Below, in pieces: positions 22,171-33,070 of a DNA stretch of 64,000 bases (positions within the stretch are counted from its first letter, which is position 1; each line of letters begins with the position of its first letter). Origin of the DNA: Dactylis glomerata. Taxonomy: Eukaryota; Streptophyta; Magnoliopsida; Poales; Poaceae. A program made the translations under genes and the position numbers. The notes beneath the pieces were generated by a model. The model saw nothing but the letters and a program-made list of their open reading frames with translations. It made no database searches and was not told the DNA's origin. Where the stretch lies: assembly GCA_007115705.1 (NCBI GenBank), contig QXEO01001125.1, forward strand, positions 434,001 through 498,000. Direction: 5' to 3'.

Positions 22171-22794
22171 AAAAAAACGTCAAACAAAAATACGGGCATT
22201 GAATTAAAATATTCAAAACCGTACGTACAATATGTAAATTCATACAAATCATAATTCTCACAGCTATTTATAATTCATACAAATAATAATTCCCATACAA
22301 TATGGATTTGTTTGAAACTCAAAAATATCGAAGGTATCCTAATGTACTTGATGTAGAATCCATTGCATCTAATTTTTTCCGTTATCATTTGCATTTCCAT
22401 CCTGCAATCAAAAATAAAAAAAAGTTTAGTTCATGTCCATTTGCATCCTAGATACATGGTGAAACATAAGAAGCAGGTGGAGCAAGGCTATAGTGTGGGT
22501 TTAGAAAAAACATACTTGTAAGACAACGAAGAAACAACACATATTGAAACATAAGAAGGTGGTGCAGCAAGGCTAAAGTGTGGGTGAAGCAAAAATAGTA
22601 GGTACTAGTACCGTTTTGTAAAAGTTTGTGACTTACCATTGCTTTAAGGATTCTGTGCGGAGGGGTATAAAAATTCTTAGCAGGGCTCCGTGAAAGTGTT
22701 GTTTGCAGGTTTGGACTAACATTTTCTTTCTGGCTTGTCTTCCTATTAAGCATCTGAAAGAACGACATGCACTGTTAGCAATGCAAGTAAACAT
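22171..22794 (-). other. 3' flank of the TNPA-like gene
   Basis: AT-rich, with a partial internal duplication (GTGAAACATAAGAAGCAGGTGG near 22458 and TTGAAACATAAGAAGGTGGTG near 22544). A small additional 3' exon near 22448-22770 cannot be excluded. No other gene is seen. Confidence 0.4.
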
Positions 22795-25700
22795 CTAAAT
22801 CTTACGAGTTTGCAAGCGTATGACTATCATCACCTGACGTGTTTGCATCTTCTGTATTTCCAACTGTTGGGAGAACTCTTGAAACTTTGACTGAAACTGT
22901 GAGTTAAACTGTGACATCAACTTTGTCTCAAATTCCTGTCTTGTGGTTCTCTCCAATTCCATCATTTTTTCCCTTTCAGCACGTTCTTCCTGTAACCTCT
23001 CCTCAAGGTTTTCCCTCTCAGCACGCTCGACATCAAACTTCTGTTGTAATTCAGTGAGGTGCTGGCTGAGCTTAGAGTTCTCTTTTTGGGTCTCTATCGT
23101 AGCACGAGCTTGCTCTTCAACCTGGATTTTAATCCTTTCAGAATTAGTTGGCAGTTTGGCCATGTATCCCAACCCACGAGGCTGCGCTGACTTGCAAGGT
23201 ACGAATTCTTTATAAGCCTTCTGGAAAATATTGATTCTTTGTTCAACTGAAATTGGAACATCAGATTCCTTTAATCTGTTTTCAATGTCTTTACTTGCTT
23301 TGTCCTGATTACGAAAAGAACACTCCCATCAGATGAAAAAACATCCAAGATGAACAACAGTAAATATGTTTTGAGAATAGCTTCTAAGTCAGTATACTCA
23401 CGTAAACTTTTTTGGACTCTGGGGTAGTCCATTCTCCATTGTTGTTGTGGGCGATTTCCCAGAGAGCAATACAGTCTGGCTCTTCTCCAGTTTCTGGATT
23501 TCTCTGCAAGTAGTACAACAATTAGATGCTACAAACATTAAATCACAGTGAGCAACGAAGCATGCATAGTGAGTAGGCACATACATTCTCAAAACTCAGT
23601 TGAGAAAACGATTTTGATCCACCTCTGTGTTTTATGATGAGTTTCTTACGGTTATCCGAGTTCTTTTTGCTGAGTTGCTACACATTCAGTGATAAAAAAA
23701 AGAACGAGTCAGACAAGCCATTTCATGATAGTACAAAAATCACAAACTGTAAGCATAGAAATAACCCGGAATTTCTCATCAGTGCCATAGTAGTTAATCA
23801 GCCATTCCCACTCTTCCGGTTGTAAATCTTCCGGTACATTTGATATTCTAGCATCATCTATTTTGTATGCCTTGTAAGTGCAGCTTAGAGCTGCTCGCCA
23901 GCCTCTGTATCGCTCTTGCGCAATTTTTAGAATTGCTTTTTCAGTTTTTGGTGTATCCTCCAAATCATATCTGTCCTGTAATGCGTAACAAACGGATAGA
24001 CTTTAGTAGTTCATTATGGTCGAAAAAATAAGACAACCAAGGTGAGAAATGTTGTACTCACCAACAAATCTGCAACTATGAGACGATGGATGTCAGCGTG
24101 AATGTCTGACCACCTCCTCACTCCAATAATGGGTAACCTTTTTTTCATTATGATAACCAAGTCATCTTTGAATGAACGGTTGTTCATTCCTACTGCACCA
24201 CCCAATTTATCAGAGAATGCAATATTTAGCTTTGCAGATCCATTGGCATGACGCTTCTTAGATGCTTTTACACCTTTTACTACACCTCGCCCTTTCTTCT
24301 TGGGTCCGTCAGCGCCTAGAGCCCAGAACATACACAAAGAAGCAATTTACTGTCTAGTACATTGTAAGAAATGAGGACATAAATGTAAAAAGAAGAAGCT
24401 AGTACCGTCCTCTAGCTGCGGGCGGTGGTGGCGAGCATGGGAAGGCCATTCGTCAAGGGCAGACATGTCATTTTCAGACACTATAGTGTTAGATCGGTCT
24501 ACAGTTCCTGTATCAGGGTTAACATTTATACTGAATCAGCAATGAAGGTTTTACTGCATTACATAGCAAATGTTAGAGAAAGCTTAAATGTCAGAAATAA
24601 CTTACCAGATCTACATTTTCCAAGTTTTCTTTTGTAAGCTTGTAATATTTCAACCCTTGTCATGTTAACAGATCCTTTTTTTACTGAACATGTAAACAAT
24701 AAATGGACAAAGCATTAGCAATATGCAAAATTCAGAAACCTGATTAATAATTACTGTACTTGTGTACCATTGGTAAGTGAAAAATCTGGTTCTTCTGTTT
24801 CGTTTCAATCTTGATCCTCAGCTCTTGCATTCCTAACTGCATGTTCATCCAAATCATTTATTAGTTAAAGCATGCATTAAAATGTGACCGGGAAAATATG
24901 TATTAAAGTCTGTATTGAAGGTGTTGTGCGTTCGAGATTTTGGATGAAAGGATACCTGAGACAGTTTTTCGCTTGTTTCTGGAGGATCCACTTTCTGGTG
25001 TTTCAATATCAACACTGGGCTTCTCCCTAAACACACACAGATTGATCTTCTTCTCATTACTGTGCATGGATACCAATGTCTCCACTTTCGGTGCATGCTC
25101 GATGGGAAAAAGTTTTCCTCTGCCATCAGCATTTTTTACCCTGCAGTAGAGGTAATGACGCCCGCCACAGAATCCAACACTTTCAATCAAACCGATCAAT
25201 TCCAGATAGCAGATGTCACTCCTCTCGATTGTTGCTTCCATAACTTTCTGTTTTTTATCCTCATCTTCGTAGTACAGGTTAATTTTCCAAATGTCCTCAT
25301 GCGTCTACATTGACATAGAAGTAAAAAAAGAGCACCAAAATAATTATTCAATTCATAGTTCTGAAATAAAAGAATATGTTACATAGCTATGTAAATTTTA
25401 TGAATAGTTTGTAGAACGAATTATTCATTTATCATTAAATTCTCAGTTCGATACACGATAAGAAAAACATGTTGGCAAAAGATCAACAGAGGAACAACAT
25501 TATGAAATCAACGAATTAGTTCAGTTCTTGAAAGTCCACAAATCAATACAATCGGAGACACCGAGATTTGATCATATTTTAACATAAACTACCTAGATCG
25601 GAGGGGAGTAGTACTAGTACTAAAATATGCTATATTGAATAAATAAAACTTGCAAAAGAGTGGATTAACACAGAACATGTGTTATAACATCTAAACCTAG

Positions 25701-26127
25701 CAAATCATTGGCCGAACCTATGCAGCCACAAATGCAAAATCAATCGGTAGATAATGTACTGGCAGTTCCTCGTAAACCCTAGTGCACATTGGCGAGGTGC
25801 TCCTGGACTCGGCCGTGTCTGCCTGGACTCCTGCTCCTAGGGATCGCGATGAACAGTGATCACATGCCGGCGGGAGCTCAGGGTGTAGCTAGATCCGACC
25901 GCTGGAGGAGCGGGGCGGAGGAGTGCTGAATCGGTCGGGCGGCGGTGTATCACATGCGGATCGCATCGGCCTGGTGGGCATCACGGGGTAGAGAAGATGG
26001 CTGCTACATCCCGGGCGAAGCAGCTGCGGCGACGCCTAACGTGGCAAGGATCGCCGACGGCAGCATGTAAATCTAGGGTAACCTGAGAGAATTGGCGTAC
26101 CGTTGACTCCGGCGACGACATCGTCAT
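22795..26127 (-). CDS. CACTA-2 TNPA-like accessory transposase (Ptta/En/Spm type), 10 exons
   Basis: Inferred exons on the minus strand are 26127-26101, 25304-24956, 24832-24755, 24683-24606, 24507-24406, 24315-24062, 23975-23766, 23677-23585, 23503-23402 and 23304-22795. Every junction is GT-AG and the phases join into a 600-residue open frame. The N-terminal part (HEDIWKINLYYEDEDKKQ ... YLYCRV) resembles a PB1-like fold, low certainty. The middle is the plant En/Spm transposase domain (KLNIAFSDKLGGAVGMNN ... RRWSDIHADI ... PEEWEWLINYYGTDEKF ... GSKSFSQLSFE ... GEEPDCIALWEIAHN). The C-terminus is a long charged coiled coil (ERENLEERLQEERAEREKM). It presumably binds the subterminal repeats and works with the transposase. 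Exon 1 is very short and is the least certain. Confidence 0.75.
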
Positions 26128-26456
26128 GTCGGCGTGTGGACGATGAGGGAGCTCAGATCCGATGGCGAACAAACTCACCGAGGTGATTGCGTTTAGATTG
26201 GATCGTGGGGGTCGTGGGTACCTAAATATGAAGAGAGTTTAGCGGGAAGGTTAAAAGGATGGTTTTAGGTTTTGGTGGGAACAAAAAGTTTCGCACAGAC
26301 TCTACGCACGGGCCTTTTAGCGGTAGGTTTTTCAATTTTTGGCCAAAACTACATTGGTTGGAACGTAATTATTTGTTTACTGGTTTTTTTAATTAATAAA
26401 AAACAAATTAGTTCGGAAATTAATGTTTGAAAGCAATATTTGAAAGTAATATTACT
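26128..26456. promoter_or_regulatory. Upstream region of the TNPA-like gene
   Basis: Promoter-side flank of the minus-strand gene, GC-rich near 26128-26180 and then AT-rich toward the satellite array. No distinct TATA box is claimed. Confidence 0.35.
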
Positions 26457-29400
26457 GTCCTCACATGGTTTTGTTTGTTCCATGGTACCTACACCTTCTT
26501 TATTAGTTGATATGGTTAGTAGATGATATTATAAGACTATGAGACCTGGTTTCAATTTTTTTTGAATTTTTTAGAATTGTCTATCCACCTTTCAAATTTA
26601 GTCAACCCTAGGTTTGACCATGATTCAAACATTGTTAGGAACATGAAATTTGGAACACTAAGCTTAGATCCTTCTTATTTACTCCAATATGAAGCTATTA
26701 TTCCAAACTGTTTGGTCCATTTCATGATTCACAGTTCATAGCAAACGGCTTGGATCCTTGGATTTCATGCGGCGGTGTCTGAGATATGAGAGTCCTCACA
26801 TGGTTTTGTTTGTTCCATGGTACCTACACCTTCTTTATTAGTTCATATGGTTAGTAGATGACATTATAAGACTATGAGACCTGGTTTCATATTTTTTAGA
26901 ATTGTCTATCCACCTTTCAAATTTAGTCAACCCTAGGTTTGACCATGATTCAAACATTGTTCAGAACATGAAATTTGGAACACTAAGCTTAGATCCTTCT
27001 TATTTACTCCAATATGAAGCTATTATACCAAACTGTTTGGTCCATTTCATGATTCACAGTTCATAGCAAACGGCTTGGATCCTTGGATTTCATGCGGCGG
27101 TGTCTGAGATATGAGAGTCCTCACATGGTTTTGTTTGTTCCATGGTACCTACACCTTCTTTATTAGTTCATATGGTTAGTAGATGACATTATAAGACTAT
27201 GAGACCTGGTTTCATATTTTTTAGAATTGTCTATCCACCTTTCCAATTTAGTCAACCCTAGGTTTGACCATGATTCAAACATTGTTCAGAACATGAAAGT
27301 TGGAAAACTAAGGTTGGATCCTTCTTATTTTCTCTAATATGAAGCTATTATACCAAACTGTTTGGTCCATTTCATGATTCACAGTTCATAGCAAATGGCT
27401 TGGATCCTTGGATTTCATGCGGCGGTGTCTGAGATATGAGAGTCCTCACATGGTTTTGTTTGTTCCATGGTACCTACACCTTCTTTATTAGTTCATATGG
27501 TTAGTAGATGACATTATAAGACTATGAGACCTGGTTTCATATTTTTTAGAATTGTCTATCCACCTTTCAAATTTAGTCAACCCTAGGTTTGACCATGATT
27601 CAAACATTGTTCAAAACATGAAAGTTGGAACACTAAGGTTGGATCCTTCTTATTTTCTCCAATATGAAGCTATTATACCAAACTGTTTGGTCCATTTCAT
27701 GATTCACAGTTCATAGCAAACGGCTTGGATCCTTGGATTTCATGCGGTGGTGTCTGAGATATGAGAGTCCTCACATGGTTTTGTTTGTTCCATGGTACCT
27801 ACACCTTCTTTATTAGTTCATATGGTTAGTAGATGACATTATAAGACTATGAGACCTGGTTTCATATTTTTTAGAATTGTCTATCCACCTTTCAAATTTA
27901 GTCAACCCTAGGTTTGACCATGATTCAAACATTGTTCAGAACATGAAATTTGGAACACTAAGCTTAGATCCTTCTTATTTACTCCAATATGAAGCTATTA
28001 TACCAAACTGTTTGGTCCATTTCATGATTCACAGTTCATAGCAAACGGCTTGGATCCTTGGATTTCATGCGGCGGTGTCTGAGATATGAGAGTCCTCACA
28101 TGGTTTTGTTTGTTCCATGGTACCTACACCTTCTTTATTAGTTCATATGGTTAGTAGATGACATTATAAGACTATGAGACCTGGTTTCATATTTTTTAGA
28201 ATTGTCTATCCACCTTTCCAATTTAGTCAACCCTAGGTTTGACCATGATTCAAACATTGTTCAGAACATGAAAGTTGGAAAACTAAGGTTGGATCCTTCT
28301 TATTTTCTCTAATATGAAGCTATTATACCAAACTGTTTGGTCCATTTCATGATTCACAGTTCATAGCAAATGGCTTGGATCCTTGGATTTCATGCGGCGG
28401 TGTCTGAGATATGAGAGTCCTCACATGGTTTTGTTTGTTCCATGGTACCTACACCTTCTTTATTAGTTCATATGGTTAGTAGATGACATTATAAGACTAT
28501 GAGACCTGGTTTCATATTTTTTAGAATTGTCTATCCACCTTTCAAATTTAGTCAACCCTAGGTTTGACCATGATTCAAACATTGTTCAGAACATGAAAGT
28601 TGGAACACTAAGGTTGGATCCTTCTTATTTTCTCCAATATGAAGCTATTATACCAAACTGTTTGGTCCATTTCATGATTCACAGTTCATAGCAAATGGCT
28701 TGGATCCTTGGATTTCATGCGGCGGTGTCTGAGATATGAGAGTCCTCACATGGTTTTGTTTGTTCCATGGTACCTACACCTTCTTTATTAGTTCATATGG
28801 TTAGTAGATGACATTATAAGACTATGAGACCTGGTTTCATATTTTTTAGAATTGTCTATCCACCTTTCAAATTTTCTCAACCCTAGGTTTGACCATGATT
28901 CAAACATTGTTCAGAACATGAAATTTGGAACACTAAGCTTAGATCCTTCTTATTTACTCCAATATGAAGCTATTATACCAAACTGTTTGGTCCATTTCAT
29001 GATTCACAGTTCATAGCAAACGGATTGGATCCTTGGATTTCATGCGGCGGTGTCTCAGATATGAGAGTCCTCACATGGTTTTGTTTGTTCCATGGTACCT
29101 ACACCTTCTTTATTAGTTCATATGGTTATTAGTAGATGACATTATAAGACTATGAGACCTGGTTTCATATTTTTTAGAATTGTCTATCCACCTTTCAAAT
29201 TTAGTCAACCCTAGGTTTGACCATGATTCAAACATTGTTCAGAACATGAAAGTTGGAAAACTAAGCTTGGAGCCTTCTTATTTACTCCAATATGAAGCTA
29301 TTATACCAAACTGTTTGGTCCATTTCATGATTCACAGTTCATAGCAAACGGCTTGGATCCTTGGATTTCATGCGGCGGTGTCTGAGATATGAGAGTCCTC

Positions 29401-30655
29401 ACATGGTTTTGTTTGTTCCATGGTACCTACACCTTCTTTATTAGTTCATATGGTTAGTAGATGACATTATAAGACTATGAGACCTGGTTTCATATTTTTT
29501 AGAATTGTCTATCCACCTTTCAAATTTAGTCAACCCTAGGTTTGACCATGATTCAAACATTGTTCAGAACATGAAAGTTGGAACACTAAGGTTGGATCCT
29601 TCTTATTTTCTCCAATATGAAGCTATTATACCAAACTGTTTGGTCCATTTCATGATTCACAGTTCATAGCAAATGGCTTGGATCCTTGGATTTCATGCGG
29701 CGGTGTCTGAGATATGAGAGTCCTCACATGGTTTTGTTTGTTCCATGGTACCTACACCTTCTTTATTAGTTCATATGGTTAGTAGATGACATTATAAGAC
29801 TATGAGACCTGGTTTCATATTTTTTAGAATTGTCTATCCACCTTTCAAATTTTCTCAACCCTAGGTTTGACCATGATTCAAACATTGTTCAGAACATGAA
29901 ATTTGGAACACTAAGCTTAGATCCTTCTTATTTACTCCAATATGAAGCTATTATACCAAACTGTTTGGTCCATTTCATGATTCACAGTTCATAGCAAACG
30001 GATTGGATCCTTGGATTTCATGCGGCGGTGTCTCAGATATGAGAGTCCTCACATGGTTTTGTTTGTTCCATGGTACCTACACCTTCTTTATTAGTTCATA
30101 TGGTTATTAGTAGATGACATTATAAGACTATGAGACCTGGTTTCATATTTTTTAGAATTGTCTATCCACCTTTCAAATTTAGTCAACCCTAGGTTTGACC
30201 ATGATTCAAACATTGTTCAGAACATGAAAGTTGGAAAACTAAGCTTGGATCCTTCTTATTTACTCCAATATGAAGCTATTATACCAAACTGTTTGGTCCA
30301 TTTCATGATTCACAGTTCATAGCAAACGGCTTGGATCCTTGGATTTCATGCGGCGGTGTCTGAGATATGAGAGTCCTCACATGGTTTTGTTTGTTCCATG
30401 GTACCTACACCTTCTTTATTAGTTCATATGGTTAGTAGATGACATTATAAGACTATGAGCCTGGTTTCATATTTTTTAGAATTGTCTATCCACCTTTCAA
30501 AATTAGTCAACCCTAGGTTTGACCATGATTCAAACATTGTTCAGAACATGAAAGTTGGAAAACTAAGCTTGGATCCTTCTTATTTACTCCAATATGAAGC
30601 TATTATACCAAACTGTTTGGTCCATTTCATGATTCACATTTCATTGTTGACTGTT
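26457..30655. repeat. 325-bp tandem array, 13 copies, with 3-unit higher-order structure
   Basis: The marker GTCCTCACATGGTTTTG recurs at 26457, 26792, 27117, 27442, 27767, 28092, 28417, 28742, 29067, 29395, 29720, 30045 and 30373. The period is 325 bp, or 328 where GGTTATTAGTAG carries three extra bases; the first interval is 335. Variant bases (AAATTTGGAACAC/AAGTTGGAAAAC, AAGCTTAG/AAGGTTGG, TACTCC/TCTCTAA) follow a repeated order across copies 2-4, 5-7 and 8-10, giving a higher-order unit of about 975 bp. Copies are nearly identical. No coding sequence; the ORF at 30455 is incidental. Confidence 0.95.
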
Positions 30656-30911
30656 CAGCAAACGAGTACACAACACTACTGTTGAGGAAATCACGCAGAA
30701 TTCGGTGGAAACAACAAAGAATGATCCAGTGAACAATGTGAATCAAACAGAAGGACAGAAAACAGCAATACATGAGTTACTATACTTTAACTCGCTTATC
30801 ACATGATTGCAAACATGTGGCACCTCTGTCCTCTGATAAAAGGATTAAGAAAATGGTCTTCTGGCATTCTGATAATACTTTAACTAGCCTAGGTTTGACC
30901 ATGATTCAAAT
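30656..30911. other. Junction between satellite array and exonuclease gene
   Basis: Unique-looking sequence, then a stray scrambled piece of the array unit (CCTAGGTTTGACCATGATTC and TTTAGTCAACCCTAGG) at about 30888-30930 that overlaps the exonuclease stop codon. Confidence 0.6.
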
Positions 30912-32289
30912 TTAGTCAACCCTAGGTTTTTTATAATCAGTTTTTGCATCCATTTCCTGTATCCTGCATTTCCGACACAGACCTCCCCTAAGCCCATCGG
31001 CCCTCTTGCAACCGGGGCAAAACACGAGGTACCGGAGGAAGAACTGTATCTTGACGTACAGCTGGTAGGTCACGTATGCATCTTTAGCAGCATACTCCAG
31101 GTTTATTTCAGACAAAGGCACCTCTTCCGAGTAATCATGCCTTATACTAGGGAATTTACTCTTCATCTCGCCGTAATACTCGTCGATGATGCGAGATGCA
31201 AGATCAGCCATTCCATCCTTTTTATTCCATCCTTTGATCTTGACAAGAGACTGAATATCGATCCAGTTTTCTTCAGGAATTGTAATACCCTCGTACATCA
31301 ACTTGTAAAAATCTTGTGTTTTGTCAACGGTGCAGAAGACAATCCCTTTGTGTTGAAGGAATGAGCGGAGCGCTGGACAGGTCTTGTCGGTCCTAAAAGC
31401 ATATTTAGTTTGTTTGTCAAAGAATGCATGACCAACACTTGCATGAAATGTGTAACTGAAATTGTTTAGTCATTGAAATATCATTTTGCATCATATAATT
31501 TGAAACTAAGAAAAGTTTATTCAATGCAAGAACAAGGCTCTGAAAATTTGCTTGTGATAATTAATTAGGTATAATGAAATTCAGTACACATGCTAGATGA
31601 GCATATGGATAGATTCAATTTGATAACTTGAATAAAATTTGAAACTACATAAGTTTATTATAATGAAATTCAGTATAATGAAATTCAGTCTAGAATATCA
31701 TAACTTGAATAAAATCTCATAATGAAATTCATTTGGTACTGAGAAAATTGCACAAACAAGTAACTCTTGGTGCTGTTTTTGCACAAACCAAGTAACTTAA
31801 AACTTGTGCACTCACTTGAGATGAAATATCATACGGCAGTGTATAACAAACGGCACAAATTAAACATAACATGGAACTAATCATTGAAAATAAGTACAGA
31901 GGATTCAGAAATTCACACCACAACATCAGTAAAGTTCAGTCGCAAATTAAAAAGGCACTACAACATCAGTAAATTTTCACAAGTGAGTATAGAAATTTAT
32001 ACGCGGAGAAGTGGTAGACGAGGACGCGGTTCTTCATGCAGAGTTGAAGGACGACGAGGTAGTTCTCGTAGATGGGGTCCTCCTTGGTGTACTCGAGGTC
32101 CAATCCAACAAATTTATTCTCCTTTTCCTGCTCATACCACTCCTCAAAGAGATGGAGGTTTTTCATCACCGTCTCCTCCTCATTGGTGTATACAACCTCT
32201 ATTTCCTTGTCGCCATGGACATGGAAGGTCTCGGTTCTAGTAAAACCGATATTTCCCGGATCCGCGCTAGCAGAGGATGATGTAGCCAT
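30912..32289 (-). CDS. WRN/RNase D-like DEDDy 3'-5' exonuclease with zinc-ribbon tail, 2 exons
   Basis: Exon 1 is 32289-32003 and exon 2 is 31392-30912, joined GT-AG with matching phase to a 255-residue open frame. The fold is that of the 3'-5' exonuclease family (Werner exonuclease/RNase D). Exo I has D64 and E66 (FVGLDLEYT). An exo II-like segment has D123 (VDKTQDFYKL, then WIDIQSL). Exo III has Y196 and D200 (NLEYAAKDAYVTY), so the metal-binding acidic residues and the DEDDy tyrosine appear present. The C-terminus adds a CPGC...CRKC zinc-ribbon-like pair. The final residues and the stop derive from a stray satellite fragment. It is not a standard En/Spm gene; capture from a host gene with its intron is inferred. 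No signal peptide is seen. Confidence 0.75.
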
Positions 32290-33070
32290 GGCGGAGGAGG
32301 CAGTAGAGAGAGAAATAAAGGAGGATAACGGGCGGACGGCGGAGAATGGCGGGCGGACGGCGGCGGCGGAAGAAGAAGCGTCAATGGCCGGCGGAGGAGG
32401 CGAGAATGGGGTTTTTTGGGGGAAGAACAGAGGAGGCAGAAGCAGAAGCGTCCGGGTGTGAATGCGCGGTTGCAGAGATTAAAACAATTGCGGTTGCGGT
32501 TCAAAACTAAAATAATGGAACTACTCTCTTTCTCCAATATTTTACCCCAGAAAATCCTAATCAACATAAAATTACCAGAAGTGTCCCCTGTCAGTGGGTG
32601 CTACTGCTAAACGGCCCCACACGTCAGTGGGTGTCATTTTGTACGTGTACGAGGAATAATTGTACGTGCACGTGTGTACCGTAAAGTACTTGGAATAAAT
32701 CTAGCCTTTGTATGTATGCATACAAAAAGGAGTGCAGAGGACAGGGAGTGCGAAGCGGCAGAGATATAAAAGGATCTCCCACCCACCCGCCGATTTCTTC
32801 CCCAATCGGAGCAAGTGGAGAAACCCTAGCCATCCCATCCCACCTCGTCCCCGCCGGTGCACCTCGCGGCCGGTAGAAGCGATGTCGAGTCGCTCGAGCG
32901 CAGATGTGTCCGCCGCGGTAGGTGCGGCGGATGTGGAGGGGACCGAGCTCACGGCGGAAGGCGTCACGGCCACCTTGGTCGCGGCCGTGGCTGTTGCGGA
33001 GGAGACGGTAGAGGCCGCGGCTGGTGCTATTTTATTCTTAACAAGACCGGCTGCAAGGAGATAAGGAATA
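32290..33070. promoter_or_regulatory. Divergent promoter region between exonuclease and TNP2-type transposase
   Basis: The two genes are head to head. The exonuclease side is purine-rich on the plus strand (GGAGGAGG-type words, 32290-32440). On the transposase side, GATATAAAAGG (about 32761-32771) is a good TATA box. A 60-codon ORF (32882-33064, MSSRSSADVSAAV, alanine-rich) ends just before the transposase ATG at 33071 and may be an upstream ORF or part of an alternative first exon. Confidence 0.5.

Noticed and set aside
24425..25313. Plus-strand ORFs over the TNPA-like gene
   Set aside because: Shadows of the minus-strand exons, which splice into one consistent frame.
26457..30655. CRISPR-like array
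   Set aside because: Units are 325 bp and contiguous with no spacers, in a plant transposon; it is a tandem satellite-type repeat.
26457..30655. Authentic centromeric satellite locus
   Set aside because: The array is only 4.2 kb and lies between the matching termini and target duplications of CACTA-2, so it is part of the transposon.
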